From contig NZ_SAYT01000001.1 of the NCBI RefSeq assembly GCF_004296575.1, positions 426,905-490,904 of the forward strand: a stretch of DNA of 64,000 bases, in the 5' to 3' direction. The DNA comes from Dyella amyloliquefaciens (GTDB taxonomy: Bacteria; Pseudomonadota; Gammaproteobacteria; Xanthomonadales; Rhodanobacteraceae). Shown here piece after piece: positions 61,883 through 64,000 of this stretch. The translations under genes were made by a program, and so were the position numbers. Numbering within the stretch: position 1 is the first letter of the stretch; every line of letters starts with the position of its first letter. The notes beneath the pieces were generated by a model. It was not told the origin of the DNA. It saw only the letters and a program-made list of their open reading frames with translations, and ran no database searches.

Positions 61883-62806
61883 TCAGTACTGCGGCACCGA
61901 CGGGTCGATGTCACGCGACCACGCGTCCATGCCACCCTCGACGTTGTAGACCTTGGTAAAGCCATGGGCCGCAAAGCGCTCGGCGACGCCGCGGCTGGAC
62001 ACGCCGTGGTGGCAGATGAAAGCGATCGCGGTGTCCTTGGGCAGGGCGGCCAGCGTTTCGTAGCCTTCCTCTTCCAGCACGCGGGCCTGCGCCAGCGGCG
62101 CCGCCTGGGCGCGGCCCTGGGCCGGACGCACGTCGACGAGGGTGAGATCGCCGGCGGCGAGGCGGGCCTTGAGCTCCTGCACGGTCAGGGAGCCGATCTC
62201 CTGGGCGCCCGGGAACTTCAGGCTGAGGCCTTCGCCCTGCACGGTGGAGACCCAGTCGATCACGATGCCCTTGGCGCGCTGGGCGCTACCCGGGTCGAAA
62301 TGCACTTCGATGCCGTTGGAGGTGACCACGATGTCGTGGTCGCCGGCCGGGGCAAGCTGGAAGCCAGCGCTGTGGTCCGGGCCGATTTCCAGGTGCAGGG
62401 CGAGGCCCTGCGCATTGGTGGTGCCCTGGCGGATGGCCTCGGCGGCTTTGTCGGTGATGGTGATTTCCGGCGGGGTGCGATCCGGCGCGGAGGCACCGAA
62501 CAGCTGGTGCAGCTCGCCGCTGGCGTACATCTGGCGAATGATGTCGGCGCCGCCGACCAGTTCGCCGCCCACATAGAGCTGCGGAATCGTCGGCCAGTCG
62601 CCGTAAGCCTTGATGCCCTCGCGGATTTCCGGGTCTTCCAGCACGTTGACCGTGTGGTAATCCGGCAGCAGCTCGTTGAGCGTGTTGGTGGCCGCGGCGG
62701 AGAAGCCGCACATCGGCTGGTTACGGGTGCCCTTCATGAACAGCACCACGCGGTGGCTCTGCAGCAGGGATTCGATACGTTCGCGGGTGGCGCTGTCGAG
62801 GGACAT
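61883..62806 (-). CDS. grxD: Monothiol glutaredoxin-(A-type carrier-like)-rhodanese fusion
   Basis: A 307-aa cytoplasmic protein of three modules. Residues 5-107 are a Grx4-type monothiol glutaredoxin with the CGFS site (Cys33; GTRNQPMCGFSAAA) and the WPTIPQLYVGGELVGG glutathione/Fe-S-binding loop. Residues 114-198 resemble an IscA/ErpA A-type Fe-S carrier (ITDKAAEAIR, GIEVHFDPGSA...) but lack its cysteines: His145 stands at the first position and no CGC motif ends the domain. Residues 205-305 are a rhodanese domain with active Cys265 (FICHHGVSS). Fe-S cluster trafficking coupled to sulfur transfer is the inferred role. ATG 62806 starts at the conserved sequence; strong terminator behind. Confidence 0.88.
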   Translation of the reverse strand: MSLDSATRERIESLLQSHRVVLFMKGTRNQPMCGFSAAATNTLNELLPDYHTVNVLEDPEIREGIKAYGDWPTIPQLYVGGELVGGADIIRQMYASGELHQLFGASAPDRTPPEITITDKAAEAIRQGTTNAQGLALHLEIGPDHSAGFQLAPAGDHDIVVTSNGIEVHFDPGSAQRAKGIVIDWVSTVQGEGLSLKFPGAQEIGSLTVQELKARLAAGDLTLVDVRPAQGRAQAAPLAQARVLEEEGYETLAALPKDTAIAFICHHGVSSRGVAERFAAHGFTKVYNVEGGMDAWSRDIDPSVPQY

Positions 62807-62893
62807 GGATGACTCCGGCAAAGAGGGCAAATTGTAGCCCCCTTGATATGCCGACGCCCGCCGCGCCTTCAAGGTGCGACAGCGGGTTCCCGA

Positions 62894-63751
62894 TCAGGCG
62901 GCAGGGCGCAGCTCCCCGAGATCCAGCCGGCTGCGGGTCAACGGGGCCAGCGCCAGCGCAGCGGCGGGCGAGGGCAGCACCAGTTCGCGGCTGGCCCGGC
63001 CCAGCGGGGCGTGCTGCTCGCTCCAGTGGATCAGCTCCATGGCGCCCGTATGGTCTTCCACCAGCGCCGTGCAGTGCTCCACCCAGTCCCCGTCATTGAG
63101 ATACAGCACGCCATCCATCTCGCGTACGTGGCCGAAGTGGATGTGGCCGCAGATATGGCCGTCGAAGCCGCGCTCGCGGGCGTCGCCGGCCACGCGCTCC
63201 TCGTAGGCGCGGATGTACGCCAGCGCCTTGCCGATATGCGACTTCACGATGATGGACAGGGGCAGGTAGGGCAGTTCCAGGCGGCGGCGCATCGCGTGGA
63301 CGCGACGGTTGGTCCAGCAGATGAAGCGATGCATCACTTCCCCCAGGTGCACCATCCATGTGCGCCCGACGTGCTCCGGATCGAATTCGTCGCCATGGCT
63401 GACGCGGTAGCGGCGCCCATCGGCCCCCTCGTGTACTGCGTCCAGCTCGATCTTCACGCCACCGAGGGTCTGGCCGGCGAGACCGCGCATCGGCGCGTCA
63501 TGGTTGCCGGGGATGTAGATGACTTCGACACCGCGCTGGGCGAGGTCGAGCACCTCGGCGACGACTGCGCCGTGGTCGGCGTGCCACCAGGTACGGCGGG
63601 CCAGCGACTCCATGTCGACGATATCGCCCACGAGGTACAACTTCTCGCAGCGCAGCTTGCGCAGGAAATCGAGCAGATAGCTGGCCTTGCAGTCAGGCGT
63701 GCCCAGATGCACGTCGGAGATGAAGGCGCTGCGGCAGTGGAAGGTCGCCAT
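62894..63751 (-). CDS. UDP-2,3-diacylglucosamine diphosphatase-like metallophosphoesterase
   Basis: A 285-aa calcineurin-type phosphoesterase with all five metal-site blocks: FISDVHLG, YLVGDIVDM, IYIPGNHD, RVSHGDEFDP and GHICGHIHFG. The match is to the LpxH-like group often annotated UDP-2,3-diacylglucosamine diphosphatase (lipid A synthesis step 4). The canonical LpxH is about 240 aa and has an extra CRNxxR loop; this longer variant (285 aa) may be the housekeeping enzyme or a paralogue of different substrate. It lies 87 bp before the grxD gene, on the same strand. Confidence 0.8.
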   Translation of the reverse strand: MATFHCRSAFISDVHLGTPDCKASYLLDFLRKLRCEKLYLVGDIVDMESLARRTWWHADHGAVVAEVLDLAQRGVEVIYIPGNHDAPMRGLAGQTLGGVKIELDAVHEGADGRRYRVSHGDEFDPEHVGRTWMVHLGEVMHRFICWTNRRVHAMRRRLELPYLPLSIIVKSHIGKALAYIRAYEERVAGDARERGFDGHICGHIHFGHVREMDGVLYLNDGDWVEHCTALVEDHTGAMELIHWSEQHAPLGRASRELVLPSPAAALALAPLTRSRLDLGELRPAA

Positions 63752-64000
63752 GGCAGTCTCTCCCGGTGGTTACCGGGATGTCAGGATGCCGCCGGCAGGT
63801 CACCGCACGATGGCGGAATGGTTGCAGAAGCGTTGCGGCGCTTGAGCTTGGGGCGTGCAGTCTGCCGGGGGATGACGAACTGAGGCGCGATCAGCACCGT
63901 GAACCCTTCTCCCTTCGGGAGAAGGTGGCAGCAGCCGGATGAGGGTGCGGTCGGAGCGCGGAGTAATGGGCGCTCAGGTAACACCGAACCCTCTCCCCAA
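63752..64000. repeat. Right-edge intergenic region with a CCTTCTCCC stem-loop repeat
   Basis: No gene is visible. CCTTCTCCC (63905-63913) and GGGAGAAGG (63917-63925) form a 9-bp hairpin with loop TTC, followed by GGCAGCAGCCGGATGAGGGTG. The last bases (63984-64000, ACCGAACCCTCTCCCCA) appear to begin a second copy cut by the window edge. Such CCCTCTCCC-type hairpins with a GATGAGGGTG tail are, from memory, common between genes in Xanthomonadales. Confidence 0.55.

Noticed and set aside
1..64000. CRISPR array, prophage, transposase or integrative element
   Set aside because: No regularly spaced direct repeats, no integrase, capsid, transposase or att-like duplication is visible; the REP elements are the only mobile-type sequence.

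Overview
The window looks like chromosomal DNA from a gammaproteobacterium of the Xanthomonadales/Lysobacterales, most likely the Rhodanobacteraceae (Dyella, Rhodanobacter or Luteibacter-like). The grounds are very high G+C with long antisense open frames, dispersed REP elements built on TGTAGGAGCGCACCC, the stem-loop repeat at 189-222, and familiar neighbourhoods: tsaD diverging from rpsU-yqeY-dnaG, and engB diverging from cytochrome c4-dsbA-dsbA. The genus is an inference; no rRNA or tRNA is present. I see no prophage, insertion sequence, CRISPR array or toxin-antitoxin pair. The region is mostly core genome.

Layout. 1-5.8 kb: terminator of an off-window gene, a repeat-bearing intergenic stretch, then a promoter, structured leader and 79-codon ORF upstream of an MgtA-type Mg2+ P-type ATPase, followed by a Na/phosphate symporter-PhoU fusion. 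6-11.8 kb: a three-gene heavy-metal RND efflux operon (lipoprotein adaptor, CzcA-like pump, outer-membrane factor). 11.8-18.2 kb: pentapeptide-repeat protein, DedA protein, dnaG, a GNAT enzyme, a small YtjA-like membrane protein, yqeY and rpsU, divergent from tsaD. 18.2-21.1 kb: folate genes folB-folK, a membrane protein and a pteridine-reductase-like SDR, with REP elements between them. 21.1-25.5 kb: EcsC protein, a TonB receptor behind a Zur-like palindrome, and a MidA-type methyltransferase.

25.5-33.9 kb: LtaS-like phosphoglycerol transferase, cca, an NDUFA9-like protein, Slt transglycosylase and a membrane-bound GH17 glucanase. 33.7-39.4 kb: small membrane protein, EEP hydrolase, two DsbA-like lipoproteins, cytochrome c4, engB and a zinc alcohol dehydrogenase. 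39.4-46.1 kb: free-methionine-sulfoxide reductase, bioD, a small unknown protein, a Dcp-type M3 peptidase lipoprotein, DUF2252 and an alpha/beta hydrolase. 46.2-50.9 kb: two ArnT-like membrane glycosyltransferases and a GT9 transferase, probably a cell-surface or LPS modification group. 51.6-57.7 kb: nadA-nadB, gshA and a two-component system. 58-64 kb: a large Oar-like TonB receptor preceded by a 31-codon ORF with its own terminator, a glutaredoxin-(degenerate A-type carrier)-rhodanese fusion, and an LpxH-like phosphatase.

The most unusual points are regulatory or architectural rather than a new defence or mobile system: the mgtA leader with a hairpin that can hide the Shine-Dalgarno sequence, the 31-codon ORF plus terminator ahead of the TonB receptor, the Zur-like operator, the fusion glutaredoxin with a carrier domain lacking its cysteines, and two near-identical 82-bp REP pairs 23 kb apart.
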